From positions 54,871 to 112,370 of the forward strand of contig CAUYUJ010022409.1 of assembly GCA_963575745.1 (NCBI GenBank): 57,500 nt of DNA. Reading direction: 5' to 3'. The DNA comes from Prorocentrum cordatum (lineage: Eukaryota > Sar > Dinophyceae > Prorocentrales > Prorocentraceae). Below, piece after piece: positions 21,350 through 33,578 of this stretch (the stretch's first letter is position 1; the number at the start of each line of letters is the position of its first letter). The notes below the pieces were generated by a model that saw only the letters and a program-made list of their open reading frames with translations, had not been told where the DNA came from and did no database searches. The position numbers and the translations under genes were made by a program.

Positions 21350-21902
21350 TTCTTCTGGAAAGAACGGATGAAACGACCCTTCTTGAACTTACAGATGCAC
21401 CAAGAGCGACTCGAGTAGTGTCGATACGGTCGAGAACGACGAAATATGCAACACTCTAAGCGACAATACTCCTCCCAGTAAAAGTCTTCCAGATCTGCAA
21501 AGAATCTATCCCAAACACAGCTGGGCTCTCCGAGAGGATATAAGACGTTCCACCCTCCTGCTGGCTCTCCGAAGCTGTTCGTGACTGCACAGAAAGATAC
21601 AACAATACTCAACTCGCACTCGTAGAATGGATAATGGACCAGAGCAAAAATGGAAGAGGGCACGCTCCCAAGAACAAAAGCAGATGCAGACGTATGCGTG
21701 CTCCACTCGTACCAGCAGGGCGTTGCCTCCCAGTAACCAGTTCAATCAGGAGCCTGATGCCGGCAGAGGGGCCGCAGGCTGTCCAAGATGTGCGAAAGAG
21801 TGTACAGTATGTGGAACCCAACTCCCTACTGCACAATGCAGCTCGAGTGAGCCCCCCCGGCGGGACAAGGCCGAGGGAGAGCGGGAGGTAAGTTCCGCGT
21901 CC
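21350..21902 (-). other. 5' UTR / promoter region of element 2
   Basis: About 550 nt between the element 5' end and the ORF1 ATG. The outer 80 nt are closely similar to the 5' end of element 3 (38770-38855), including a GC-rich stretch and CTGCACAATGCAGCTCGAG on the plus strand. Conservation in two elements with different bodies suggests a shared internal promoter or packaging region; that is inference. Short frames inside it are not supported as genes. Confidence 0.55.
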
Positions 21903-21914
21903 TCAACCTTTGTT
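21903..21914. repeat. Target-site duplication, right copy (element 2)
   Basis: TCAACCTTTGTT matches 15795-15806. It continues directly into ACCGCCGGGG, the right arm of the interrupted class A hairpin. Confidence 0.75.
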
Positions 21915-23857
21915 ACCGCCGGGGGACTCGTAGAGCTTCCTGACAACATATAATGTCGAATAAAATTGCAGAGAACGAATAGTTTTTCAGCCCAACTCGA
22001 GTATCAGACCGAGGTCAGACCTCTGAATGCGACAGACGGACGCGTCTGATGTCTCCGAATCGATTCCTGTGATTACCCGCCCTGCAGCCTCCCTACAGCC
22101 CGAGTTAAGTGCAGAACGCCGACTAGCTCTCAAGATGACTGGAAGAATACGAACAGTTTCGTGATTCTGGATCGCGCAGCAGACCGAGTTCAGAGCTCTC
22201 GATTCGACAGACAAACACGACTGATGATTCTGAATCGGTTTCTCTAACTATCAGCCCTGTAGCTGTCCTATAGCTCGAGTTAAGTACAGGAAACCGAGAG
22301 CGCCTATCAAGATGATTCGAATAATACGAACAGGTTTGCGGACCTGGCTCGACTAGCAGACCGAGTTCAGACCTCTGGTTGGAACAGCCGAACGCGCCTC
22401 ATGATTCTAAGTCGATGAGGCGAACTTGCCAGCTCTGTAGCTGTCCTATATCTCGAGTTAAGTTCAGAATACCGACAGTGCGAATAAAGATGACTTGAGT
22501 AATACGAATAGGTTTCCGGACCTAGCTCGGCTAGCAAACCGAGTTCAGAGCTCTGGATTCAACAGGCGAACACAACTAATCATTCTACATCGATTAGCTT
22601 TGCTCACCAGCTCTGTAGCTGTCCTACAGCTCGAGTTAAGTACAAAATACCGACAACGCGTATCAAGATGACTCGAAACGGCCGATCCCGCCAGTGTGCT
22701 TTTTGGGAGTAAAAGATACCCGATCGAGCTGAGATCAAGATGACGAGCGGGAATAAGATCGAATATCACGGGAAAAAATACTAGAGCACAAACGAATTGT
22801 TGAATTTCGAGAACAAAATTTTCAACCGACCAAAAGTTGTGAAAAGTTCAGTTCTTTTTTTCAAGCCAACTAGCTCTCCAGCGCGCCGGAATTACTCTTA
22901 AGCTTCCAGCAACTGGGCGCCGGCGGTAAACCGTCAACCTTCCTCACCGCCGGGGGACTCGTAGAGCTTTCTGACAGTATGTAGTGTGGAAAAAATCTCC
23001 AAAGAACGACTAGTTGTTCAGCCCAAGCGATTTCAGACTTCTCAAGATGACTCTAACAAAAAAACAAACAGTTTCGCAACCCAGTTCGAGTATCAAACCG
23101 AGTTCAGACCTCTGAATGCGACAGGCGGGCGCGTCTGATGTCTGCGAATCCACTCATGTGATTCCCAGCCTTGCAGCTCCCCTACAGCCCGAGTTAAGTG
23201 CAGAAAACCGACAGTACCGACTCGAATAATAGAATAGTTTCGCGGACCTAGTTCGAGCAGCAGACCGAAATCCGAGCTCTGGAATCGACCGACAGACGCG
23301 CCTGATGTGTGCAAGTCGATATCTGTGACCCGCAGCACTGTAGCCCTCCCCCAGCACGAGTTGAGTGCAGAAAATTGAGAGCACTTCTCAAGATGATTCG
23401 GACAATACGAATAGTTTCGCGAACCTAGCTCGGACAGCAGGCCGAGTTCAGAGCTCTCGGTTCAATAGACGAACGCGACTGATGATTTCCTATCGATGTC
23501 TGTGACAATGAGCCCTGTAGCTGCCCTACAGCTCGAGTTATGTACAGAAAACCAAGAGCATCTGTCAAGGTGACTCGAATAATACGAATAGGTTTGCGGA
23601 CCTAGCTCGGCTAGCAGACCGAGTTCAGACCTCTGGATTTAACAGGCGAACGCGCCTGATAATTCTGAATGCGATAGGTGTGCTTACCAGCTCTGTAGCT
23701 GCCCTACAGCTCGAGTTAAGTACAAAATACCGACAACGCGTATCAAGATGACTCGAAACGGCCGATCCCGCCAGTCTCAACCGACCAAAAGTTGTGAAAA
23801 GTTCAGTTCTTTTTTTTCGAGCCAACTAGCTCTCCAGCGCGCCGGAATTACTGGGAA

Positions 23858-23890
23858 CCGGCGGTAAACCGTCAACCAGGTTACCGCCGG
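23858..23890. repeat. Class C hairpin (example copy)
   Basis: The arms are CCGGCGGTAAACC and GGTTACCGCCGG, pairing over about 11-12 bp and preceded by CTGGGAA. The sequence continues GGACCCTCGTAGAGCTCTTTTCTCAC into its own body (about 200-250 bp). Other copies lie at 1860-1892, 4173-4205 and 6040-6072, with degenerate ones at about 43617 and 46671. The copy at about 44329-44351 is split by element 5. Confidence 0.88.
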
Positions 23891-26525
23891 GACCCTCGTA
23901 GAGCTCTTTTCTCACACCGCGCTCCTCAGAACACAGGCAGTAAGCTTCTGGAGTGCGAGACGAGAAAATCGAAAAATCACGTTTTGCTGTTTTTATCCAT
24001 AGTCGGTTGCTCCAAGTGTTTTGATAGAAATACTCCATCTACGAACCTGAAAATTTTATTGGCAGACGCGTCTTAACCCATTACAGGTGCAAAAAACCGG
24101 GTTCTGAAAATAAATGGTCAAATATCTTTCAAAAAATCGCAAAACGATCCAAACTGGGCGCCGGCGGTAAACCGTCAACCTTTCTTACCGCCGGGGGACT
24201 CGTAGAGCTTCCTGACAGTATATAGTGTGGGAAAAATCCAGAGAACGACTAGTTTTCAGCCCAAGCGATTTCAGACCTCTCAAGACGACTCTAACAAGAA
24301 ACAGACAGTTTCGCAACCCAGTTCGAGTATCAGACCGAGTTCAGACCTCTCAATGCGACAGGCGGACGCGTCTGATGTCTGCGAATCGACTCATGTGATT
24401 TCCAGCCCTGCAGCCCCCCTACAGCCCGAGTTAAGTGCAGAAAACCGACAGCATCTCTCAGGATGACTCGAATAATATAATAGTTTCGCGGACCTGTTTC
24501 GAGCAGCAAGTTCTGAGCGCTCGAATCGACCAACGAAATAGTTTCCTACCTCAGACAGCAGGCCGAGTTCAGAGCTCTCGATACAACAGACAAACGCGCC
24601 CGATAATTCTCAATCGATTTCTGTGACTGTAGGCTCTGTAGCTGCCCTACAGCTCGAGTTAAGTACAGAAAACCGAGAGCGTTTGTCAAGATGACTCGAA
24701 TAATACGAATAGATTTGCGGACCTAGCTCGGCTAGCAGACCGAGTTCAGACCTCTGGAGTCAAGAGGCGAACGCGCCTGATCATTCTAAGTGCGATAGGT
24801 GCGCTTACCAGCACTGTAGCTGCCCTGAAGCTCGAATTAAGTACAAAATACCCACCACGCGTATCAAGTTGACTCGAATAATACGACTAGGTTGGCGGAC
24901 CTAGCTCGGCTAGCAGGAGTTCAAGACCTATGGATTCAACAGGCGAACGCGCCTGATGATTCTGAGTGCGATAGGTGTGCTTACCAGACCACGCGTATCA
25001 AGTTGACTCGAATAATACGAATAGGTTTGCGGGCCTAGCTCGGCTAGCAGACCGAGTTCAGACCTATGGATTCAACAGGCGAACGCGCCTGATGATTCTG
25101 AGTGCGATAGTTGTGCTTACCAGCTCTGTAGCTGTCCTGCAGCTCGAGTTAGTACAAAATACCGACAACGCGTATCAAGATCACTCGAAACGGCCGATCC
25201 CGCCAGTGTGCTTTTTGGCAGTAAAACATACCCAATCGAGCTGAGATCAAGATGGAGAGCGGGAATAAGATCGAATATCACGGGAAAAAATACTAGAGCT
25301 CAAATGAATTGTTGAATGTCGAGAACAAATTTTTCAACCGACCAAAAGTTCTGAAAAGTTCAGTTCTTTTTTTCGAGGCAACTGGGCGCCGGCGGTAAAT
25401 CGTCAACCTTTCTTACCGCCGGGGGACTCGTAGAGCTTCCTGACAGTATATAGTGTGGGAAAATATAGAGAACGACTAGTTTTCAGCCAAAGCGATTTCA
25501 GACCTCTCAAGACGACTCTAACAAAAAAACAAACAGTTTCGCACCCAGTTCGAGTATCAGACCGAGTTCAGACCTCTCAATGCGACAGGCGGACGCGTCT
25601 AATGTCTGCGAATCGCCTCATGTGATTTCCAGCCCTGCAGCCCCCCTACAGCCCGAGTTAAGTGCACAAAACCGACATCATCTCTTAGGACGACTCGAAT
25701 AATACAATAGTTTCGCGGAGCTGTTTCGATCAGCAGACCAAGTTCTGAGCTCTCGAATCGACCAACGAACGCGCCTGACGTGTGCAAATCGATGTCTGTG
25801 AGCCGCAGCACTGTAGCCCTCCCAACACGAGTTGAGTGCAGAAAATTGAGAGTACGTTTCACGATGATTCGGACAATACGAATATATTCGCGAACCTAGC
25901 TCGGGCAGCAGGCCGCGTTCAGCGGGTAGCAGACCGAGTTCAGACCTCTGAAGTCAACAGGCGAACGCGCCTGGTGGTTCTCAATGCGATAGATGTGCTT
26001 ACCTGCTCTGTAGCTGCCCTGCAGCTCGAATCAAGTACAATATACCCACCACGCGCATTAAGTTCACTCAAATAATACAAATAGGTTTGCGAACTTAGCT
26101 CGGCTAGCACACGAGTTCAGACCTATGGATTCAAAAGACGAACGCGTCTGATGATTCTTAGTGCGATGGGTGTGCTTACCAGCACTCTAGCTGCCCTACA
26201 GCTCGAGTTCAGTAGAAAATACCGACAACGCATATGAAGTTCACTCGCATAATACGAATAGGTTTACGAACCTACCTCGGCTAACAGACCGAGTTCAGAC
26301 CTATATATTCAACAGACGAACGCGCCTGATAATTGTGAACGCTATAGCTGTGCTTATGAGCTCTGTAGCTGCCCTACAGCTCGAGTTGAGTACAAAATAC
26401 CGACAAGGCGTATCAAGATCACTCGAAACGGCCGATCCCGCCAGTGTGCTTTTTGGCAGTAAAAGATACCCGATCGAGCTGACAAGATGCCGAGCGGGAA
26501 TAAGATCGAATATCACGTGAAACTA

Positions 26526-26767
26526 GAAGCCTGCGAGCACTGGCGAAGCTCTGCCGAAGCTTTGCCGAAGCGCTTCGCGCACCCTTGAGCCACGCGTATT
26601 GGGAAACGCCAGGACGCCGCGCTCCGACCCGCTGCAACCTCCGGCAACTCGCTGCGAGGATCGTGGACCGCCTCCCGGACCCGCTGCGAACTCCGGCGAG
26701 TTGCTCCGGCGATCGTGGACCGGCGGAGGTGGGCGTGTGCTCCTCACCACCCACCGCCGGCTCCTTA
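26526..26767. repeat. GC-rich dispersed repeat segment
   Basis: It contains GCGAGCACTGGCGAAGCTCT, CCACGCGTATTGG, GATCGTGGACCG twice, and GGCGGAGGTGGGCGTGT. The same string of motifs recurs at about 56048-56570, and related sequence is at 34541-34605 and 47279-47466. Several 60-100 codon frames are open on both strands, but they are not conserved between copies. The function is unknown. Confidence 0.7.
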
Positions 26768-27137
26768 CTGGCGCCGGCGGTGAACCGTCAACCTGGTCAC
26801 CGCCGGGAAGCTCGTAGAGCTCCTAGCACGCGTGAGAGTGCTCAGCATCCAAGCAGAGAGCTTCTGGAAGCATTTTTCGAAGAAGCGAACACATGATTTT
26901 TTTTTCATGTCGACATGAAGTTGGTTCCGCCAAGTGCTTTGATAGTAGAACTGCATGTAGAGAGCTCACATTGAGATGCAGAGTCCCTCATAGTCGTCTA
27001 CAGGTGCGAAAAATCTGCTTTCTCAAAATAAATGGTCAAATATCTTTCAAAAAATTGCAAAACCACCCAAAAGTTGCCACATTGTCCGTTCTGGTCGGGT
27101 CGACCAACTGGGCGCCGGCGGTAAACCGTCAACCTTT

Positions 27138-27680
27138 CTTTTTTGCGGACTTTGCGGTCGACTGTGCAGGCTTTCCAGCCTAGTCGGAAGCAAGGAAGCG
27201 GACGTATCGGGAGCAGGCGAAGCTTCACCGATCCTGACGATCAGGAAGACGACAGCCTAAACTCTTATGAGTGTGTGAAGTGAAGCACGCACGCACGACA
27301 CGAACAAGCATGGCATGAGCGAGCAGCGAACACCTAATCACATCAACTCAAATCCGAAATACGCTTGTACAACCCGCGGTATGACAAGAGGCTTATGCTC
27401 AAGGTCAAATGTGAAGTGATGAATTAATGAGATCAAATACTATCGAACCTCTTTGAGGCAACAGTACGTCTCAATCAACAGGCACGTCGGAACGATCAAG
27501 AAAATGAATGAAACCTGTCTCTGAATCCGTCTCACTGAACAAGCACGTGACACAATACAAGCAAGCAACAAAGACAGGCGGCGGCAGGCAGAAAGCCGAA
27601 ACTTGCATACAAGTGCGCACGGATAGCTTCATCCCAACTTGTCGAAACTCCCCGGGCGTCCAAAGGGCATTATTCGGTAA
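27138..27680 (-). mobile_element. Severely 5'-truncated retroelement copy, element 4
   Basis: About 540 bp consisting of a 3' UTR plus the last codons of an ORF. The 3' tail on the plus strand begins TTTTTTGCGGACTTTGCGG, after the hairpin loop CCGTCAACCTTTC. The tail is shared with element 5 (44352-44776) and, in shortened form, element 3 (37526-37812). The 5' end joins TCGTAGAGCTTCCTGACAG directly, so the right hairpin arm is deleted, as in element 1. This is the size and shape expected of an aborted target-primed insertion. Confidence 0.85.
27629..27680 (-). pseudogene. C-terminal remnant of the element-5 ORF
   Basis: The last codons read DYRI.PFGRPGSFDKLG followed by TGA, matching the C-terminus of the element 5 protein (DYRIIFFGRPRSFDKLG). 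Everything upstream is lost through 5' truncation of the copy. Confidence 0.75.
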
Positions 27681-28450
27681 TCGTAGAGCTTCCTGACAGT
27701 ATATAGAGTGGGAAATAATCCAGAGAACGACTAGTTTCCATGACTCTAACAAAAAACAAACAGTTTCGCAATCTAGTTCGAGTATCAGACCGAGTTCAGA
27801 CCTCGCAATGCGACAGGCGTACGCGTCTGATGTCTGCGAATCGACTCATGTGATTACCAGCCCTGCAGCCCCCCGACAGCCCGAGTTAAGTGCAGAAAAC
27901 CGAGAGCATCTCTCAGAATGACTCGAATAATACAATAGTTTCGCGAATCTGTTTCGAGCAGCAAATCAAGTTCTGAGCTTTCGAATCGTCCAACGAACGC
28001 GTCTGATGTGTGCAAATCGATTTCTATGACCCGCAGCACTGTAGCCCTCCCCCAGCACGAGTTGAGTGCAGAAAATTGAGAGCACGTTGCACGATGATTC
28101 GGAGAATACGAATAGTTTCGCGAAGCTAGCTCGGGCAGCAGGCCGAGTTCAGAGCTCTCGATACAACAGACAAACGCGCCCGATGATTCCCAATCGATTT
28201 ATGTGACTATAGGCTCTGTAACTGCCCTAAAGCTCGAGTTAAGTACAGAAAACCGAGAGCGTTTGTCAAGATGACTCGAATAATACGAATAGGTTTGCGG
28301 ACCTAGCCCAGCTAGCAGACCGAGTTTAGACCTATGGATTTAACAGGCGAACGCGCCTGACGATTCTGAGTGCGATAGGTGTGCTTACCAGCACTGTAGC
28401 TGCCCTAGACCTCGAGTTAAGCAGAAAATACCGACAACGCGTATCAAGTT

Positions 28451-28628
28451 GACTCGAATAATACGAATAGGTTTGCGGACCTAGCTCGGCTAGCAGACCG
28501 AGTTCAGACCTCTGGATTCAACAGGCGAACGCGCCTGATGATTCTGAGTGCGATAGGTGTGCTTACCAGCACTGTAGCTGCCCTACAGCTCGAGTTAAGT
28601 AGAAAATACCGACAACGCGTATCAAGTT
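28451..28628 (+). repeat. 178-bp monomer (example copy)
   Basis: It runs from GACTCGAATAATACGAATAG to the next occurrence at 28629. The preceding spacing (28273 to 28451) is also 178 bp. Landmarks in order are GCAGACCGAGTTCAGACCTC, CAGGCGAACGCGCCTGATGA, GTGCTTACCAGC and the fold-back CTGTAGCTGCCCTACAG. Monomers diverge by position within a composite unit, so the array has higher-order structure. Confidence 0.9.
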
Positions 28629-31600
28629 GACTCGAATAATACGAATAGGTTTGCGGACCTAGCTCGGGTAGCAGACCGAGTTCAGACCTCTGGATTGGAC
28701 AGGCGAACGCGCCTGATCATTCTGAGTGCGATAGCTGTGCTGACCAGCTCTGTAGTTGCCCTGAAGCTCGAGTTATCTTGAGAAAACCGACAGCGCGTAT
28801 CAAGATGACTCGAAACGGCCGTTCCCGCCTGCCTGCTTTTTGGCCTTCAAAGTTACCCGATCGAGCTGAGATCAAGATGGCGAGCGGGAATAAAATCGAA
28901 TATCATGGGAAAAAATACTAGAGCTCTAACGATTTGTCAAATTTTGATAACAAAATTTTCAACCGACCAAAAGTCACCAAAAGGTCCGTCGAGATTTTTC
29001 TGGCCAACTAGCTCTCCAGCGCGCCGGAATTACTCTTAGCTACCACCCAGCGCCCGAACTGGGCGCCGGCGGTAAACCGTCAACCTTTGTTACCGCCGGG
29101 GGACTCGTAGAGCTTCCTGACAACATATAATGTCGAAGAAAATTGCAGAGAACGAATATTTTTTCAGCCCAACTCGAGTATCAGACCGAGTTCGGACCTC
29201 TGAATGCAGCAGACAGAGGCGTCTGATGTCTCCGAATTACCCGCCCTGCAGCCCCCCTACAGCCCGAGCTAAGTGCAGAACGCCGACAGTAGCTCTGAAG
29301 ATGACTGGAAGAATACGAACAGTTTCGTGATTCTAGATCGCGCAGCAGACGGAGTTCAAACCTATGAATTCAACAGGCGAGCGCGCCTGATTATTCTGAG
29401 TTCGATAGGTGTGCTCACCAGCACTGTAGCTGCTCTACAGCTCGAGTTAAGTAGAAAATACCGACAACGCGTATCAAGTTGACTCGAATAATACGAATAG
29501 GTTTGCGAAGCTAGCTCGGCTAGCAGACCGAGTTCAGACCTGTGAATTGAACAGACGACCGCGCCTGATCATTCTTCGTGCGATAGGCGTGCTTACCAGC
29601 ACTGTAGCTGGCCTACAGCTCGAGTTAAGTAGAAAATACCGACAACGCGTATCAAGTTGACTCGAATAATACGGATAGGTTTGCGGACCTAGCTCGGCTA
29701 GCAGACCGAGTTCAGAACTATGGATTCAACAGGCGAACGCGCCTGATGATTCTGAGTGCGATAGCTGTGCTTACAAGCTCTGTAGCAGCCGGAAGCTCTT
29801 AAGTACAAAATACCGACAGCGCATATCAACATGACTCGAAACGGCCGTTCCCGCCAGTGTGACTTTTTGGCCTTCAAAGTTACCCGATCGAGCTGAGATC
29901 AAGATGGCGAGCGGGAATAAGATCGAATATCACGGGAAAAAATACTAGAGCTCTAACGAATGGTCAAATTTCGAGAACAAAATTTTCAACCGACCAAAAG
30001 TCAGCAAAAGTTCCGTCGAGATTTTTCTTGCCAACTAGCTCTCCAGCGCGCCGGAATTACTCTTAGCTTCCAGCTATAACTAGCTAAGGGAAGCTCTACG
30101 AGTTATTCCTCTAGCTCATCGATGCCGAAGAGCTCTACGAGGCACTTGAAACCCTCAGCTCTCCAAGGAGCTATCCGGAAAAAAACTGGGCGCCGGCGGT
30201 AAACCGTCAACCTTGGTTACCGCCGGGGGACTCGTAGAGCTTCCTGACAACATATACTGTCGGAAAAAATTGCAGAGAACGAATAGTGTTTCAGCCGATT
30301 TCGAGTATCAGACCGAATGCGACAGACGGACGCGTCTGATCTCGCCGAATCGATTCCTGTGATTACCCGCCCTGCAGCCTCCCTACAGCCCGAATTAAGT
30401 GCAGAACGCCGACAGTAGCTCTCAAGATGACTGAAGAATACGAACAGTTTCGTGGTTCTGGATCGCGCAACAGACCGAGTTCAGAGCTCTGGATTCAACA
30501 GGCGAACGCGCCTGATGATTCTGAGTGCGGTAGGTGTGCTTACCAGCACAGTATCTGCCCTACAGCTCGAGTTAAGTAGAAAATACCGACAACGCGTATT
30601 AAGTTGACTCATATAATACGAATAGGTTTGCGGACCGAGCTCGACTAGCAGACCGAGTTTCGACCTATGGATTCAACAGGCGAACGCGTCTGATCATTCT
30701 GAGTGCGATAGGAGTGCTTACCAGCACTGTAGCTGCCCTACAGCTCGAGTTAAGTAGAAAATACCGACAACGCGTATCAAGTTGACTCGAATAATACGAA
30801 CAGGTTTCCGGACCTAGCTCGGCTGACAGATCGAGTTCAGACCTCTGGATTCAACAGGCGAACGCGCCTGATCATTCTGCATGCGTTAGCTGTGCTTACC
30901 AGCTCTGTAGCTGCCCTAGAGCTCGAGTTATGTTCAGAAAACCGTCAGCGCATATCAAGATGACTCGAAACGGCCGTTCCCGCCACCGTGCTTTTTGGCC
31001 TTCAAAGTTACCCGATCGAGCTGAGATCAAGATGGCGAGCGGGAAAAAGATCGAATATCACGGGAAGCGGGAATAGAATCGATATCACGGGAAAAAATAC
31101 TAGAGTCTAACGCATGTCAAAGTTTTTGAGGAACGAAATTCAACCGAGCAAAAGTCAGCAAAAGTTCCGTCGAGATATTTCTTGCCAACTAGCTCTCCAG
31201 CGCGCCGGAATTACTCTTAGCTTCCAGCTATAACTAGCTAAGGGAAGCTCTACGAGTTACTCTTAGCTTCCAGCTATAACTAGCTAAGGGAAGAAACGAC
31301 ACGCGGGACGCTGGAACTGGGCGCCGGCGGTAAACCGTCAACCTTTGTTACCGCCGGGGGACTCGTAGAGCTTCCTGACAACATATAATGTCGAAGAAAA
31401 TTGCAGAGAACGAATATTTTTTCAGCCCAACTCGAGTATCAGACCGAGTTCGGACCTCTGAATGCAGCAGACAGAGGCGTCTGATGTCTCCGAATCGATT
31501 CCTGTGATTACCCGCCCTGCAGCCCCCCTACAGCCCGAGCTAAGTGCAGAACGCCGACAGTAGCTCTGAAGATGACTGGAAGAATACGAACAGTTTCGTG

Positions 31601-32282
31601 ATTCTAGATCGCACAGCAGACGGAGTTCAGAGCTCTGAATTCAACAGGCGAACGCGCCTGATTATTCTGAGTGCGATGGGCGTGCTTACTTACCAGCACT
31701 GTAGCTGCCCTACAGCTCGATTAAAGTAGGAAATACCGACAACGCGTATCAAGTTGACTCGAATAATACGAATAGGTTTGCGGACCTAGCTCGGCTAGCA
31801 GACCGAGTTCAAACCTATAAATTCAACAGGCGAGCGCGCCCTGATTATCTCTGAGTCTCTCTGGTCGCTCACCAGCACTGTATCTGCTCTTACAGCTCGA
31901 GTAGAAGTAGAAAATACCGACAACGGTATCAAGTGAATGAATAATACGAATAGGTTGCGAAGCATAGCTCGGCTAGAGACCGAGTTCAGACATGTGAATG
32001 AAAGACGACCGCGCTGATCATTCTCGGCGAACAGGCGTGCTTACCAGCACTGTAGCTGGCCTACAGCTCGAGTTAAGTAGGAATACCGACAACGCGTATC
32101 AAGTTGACTCGAATAATACGGATAGGTTTGCGGAGCTAGCTCGGCTAGCAGACCGAGTTCAACCCTATGGATTCAACAGGCGAACGCGCCTGATGATTCT
32201 GAGTGCGATAGCTGTGCTTACAAGCTCTGTAGCTGCCCTACAGCTCGAGTTAAGTACAAAATACCGACAGCGCATATCAACA

Positions 32283-32555
32283 TGACTCGAAACGGCCGTT
32301 CCCGCCAGAGTGCTTTTTGGCCTTCAAAGTTACCCGATCGAGCTGAGATCAAGATGGCGAGCGGGAATAAGATCGAATATCACGGGAAAAAAAACTAGAG
32401 CTCTAACGAATTGTCAAATTTCGAGAACGAAATTTTCAACCGACCAAAAGTCAGCAAAAGTTCCGTCGAGATTTTTCTTGCCAACTAGCTCTCCAGCGCG
32501 CCGGAATTACTCTTAGCTTCCAGCTATAACTAGCTAAGGGAAGCTCTACGAGTTA
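32283..32555 (+). repeat. Terminal module of a composite unit (example copy)
   Basis: It begins as a monomer (GACTCGAAACGGCCGTTCCC) and then switches to a module with TACCCGATCGAGCTGAGATC, AAGATGGCGAGCGGGAATAA, TTTTCAACCGACCAAAAGTC and TTGCCAACTAGCTCTCCAG. It closes with the fold-back CTTAGCTTCCAGCTATAACT-AGCTAAG and GGAAGCTCTACGAGTT. This is the best-conserved part of the array (more than ten copies). Short frames of 60-75 codons are open in it on both strands. Confidence 0.88.
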
Positions 32556-33544
32556 ATAGGGAAGAAACTGGGCGCCGGCGGTAAACCGTCAACCTTGGTT
32601 ACCGCCGGGGGACTCGTAGAGCTTCCTGACAACATATACTGTCGGAAAAAATTGCAGAGAACGAATAGTGTTTCAGCCGATTTCGAGTATCAGACCGAAT
32701 GCGACAGACGGACGCGTCTGATCTCGCCGAATCGATTCCTGTGATTACCCGCCCTGCAGCCTCCCTACAGCCCGAATTCAGTGCAGAACGCCGACAGTAG
32801 CTCTCAAGATGACTGAAGAATACGAACAGTTTCGTGGTTCTGGATCGCGCAACAGACCGAGTTCAGAGCTCTGGATTCAACAGGCGAACGCGCCTGATGA
32901 TTCTGAGTGCGGTAGGTGTGCTTACCAGCACAGTATCTGCCCTACAGCTCGAGTTAAGTAGAAAATACCGACAACGCGTATTAAGTTGACTCATATAATA
33001 CGAATAGGTTTGCGGACCTAACTCGACTAGCAGACCGAGTTTCGACCTATGGATTCAACAGGCGAACGCGTCTGATCATTCTGAGTGCGATAGGAGTGCT
33101 TACCAGCACTGTAGCTGCCCTACAGCTCGAGTTAAGTAGAAAATACCGACAACGCGTATCAAGTTGACTCGAATAATACAAACAGGTTTGCGGACCTAGC
33201 TCGGCTGACAGATCGATTTCAGACCTCTGGATTCGAACGCGCCTGATCATTCTGCATGCGTTAGCTGTGCTTACCAGCTCTGTAGCTGCCCTAGAGCTCG
33301 AGTTATGTTCAGAAAACCGTCAGCGCGTATCAAGATGACTCGAAACGGCCGTTCCCGCCACTGTGCTTTTTGGCCTTCAAAGTTACCCGATCGAGCTGAG
33401 ATCAAGATGGCGAGCGGGAATAAGATCGAATCTCACGGGAAAAAATACTAGAGCTCTAACGAATGGTTGAATTTCGAGAACAAAATTTTCAACCGACCAA
33501 AAGTCACCAAAAGTTCCGTCGAGATTTTTCTTGCCAACTGGGCG

Positions 33545-33578
33545 CCGGCGGTAAACCGTCAACCTTTCTTACCGCCGG
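33545..33578. repeat. Class A hairpin (example copy)
   Basis: The arms are CCGGCGGTAA (33545-33554) and TTACCGCCGG (33569-33578), perfect over 10 bp, with the 14-nt loop ACCGTCAACCTTTC. It is preceded by CTGGGCG and followed by GGGACTCGTAGAGCTTCCTG. This is the most abundant class. Four class A loops (7601, 15795, 27128 and 37516) contain retroelement insertions, and element 0 ends in a fifth. Confidence 0.95.

Larger units (their letters stand above)
15805..21902 (-). mobile_element. Full-length LINE-type retrotransposon, element 2
   Basis: A complete element on the minus strand of about 6.1 kb, with a 5' UTR of about 550 nt, ORF1, in-frame ORF2, an unusually short 3' UTR (about 60 nt) and an A tail of about 11 (T run 15805-15815). 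It is bounded by copies of TCAACCTTTG(TT), the loop of a class A hairpin, so the insertion splits one hairpin between its arms. Its extreme 5' sequence (GGACGCGG.ACTTACCTCCCGC on the minus strand) is shared with element 3. Both long frames are intact. Confidence 0.93.
21915..27137 (+). repeat. Composite repeat array, block 3
   Basis: No gene is seen. Monomer runs are at 21960-22680, 23030-23760, 24260-25190 and 25490-26420, with terminal modules ending each run. Hairpins lie at 22920-22953, 24161-24194 and 25389-25422 (class A), 23858-23890 (class C) and 26774-26806 (class B). A class A hairpin from 27113 is split by element 4. A GC-rich dispersed segment lies at 26526-26767. The monomers near 24700-25100 are partly truncated. 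Confidence 0.85.

Noticed and set aside
32310-32516. Recurring 60-75 codon plus-strand frame in the terminal modules (also 1424, 3969, 5249, 39637, 42177, 44026)
   Set aside because: It persists because the terminal module is the best-conserved repeat. An antisense frame (2824, 13729, 22545, 50820) is equally open, copies differ by frameshifts, and no start context or domain is seen.
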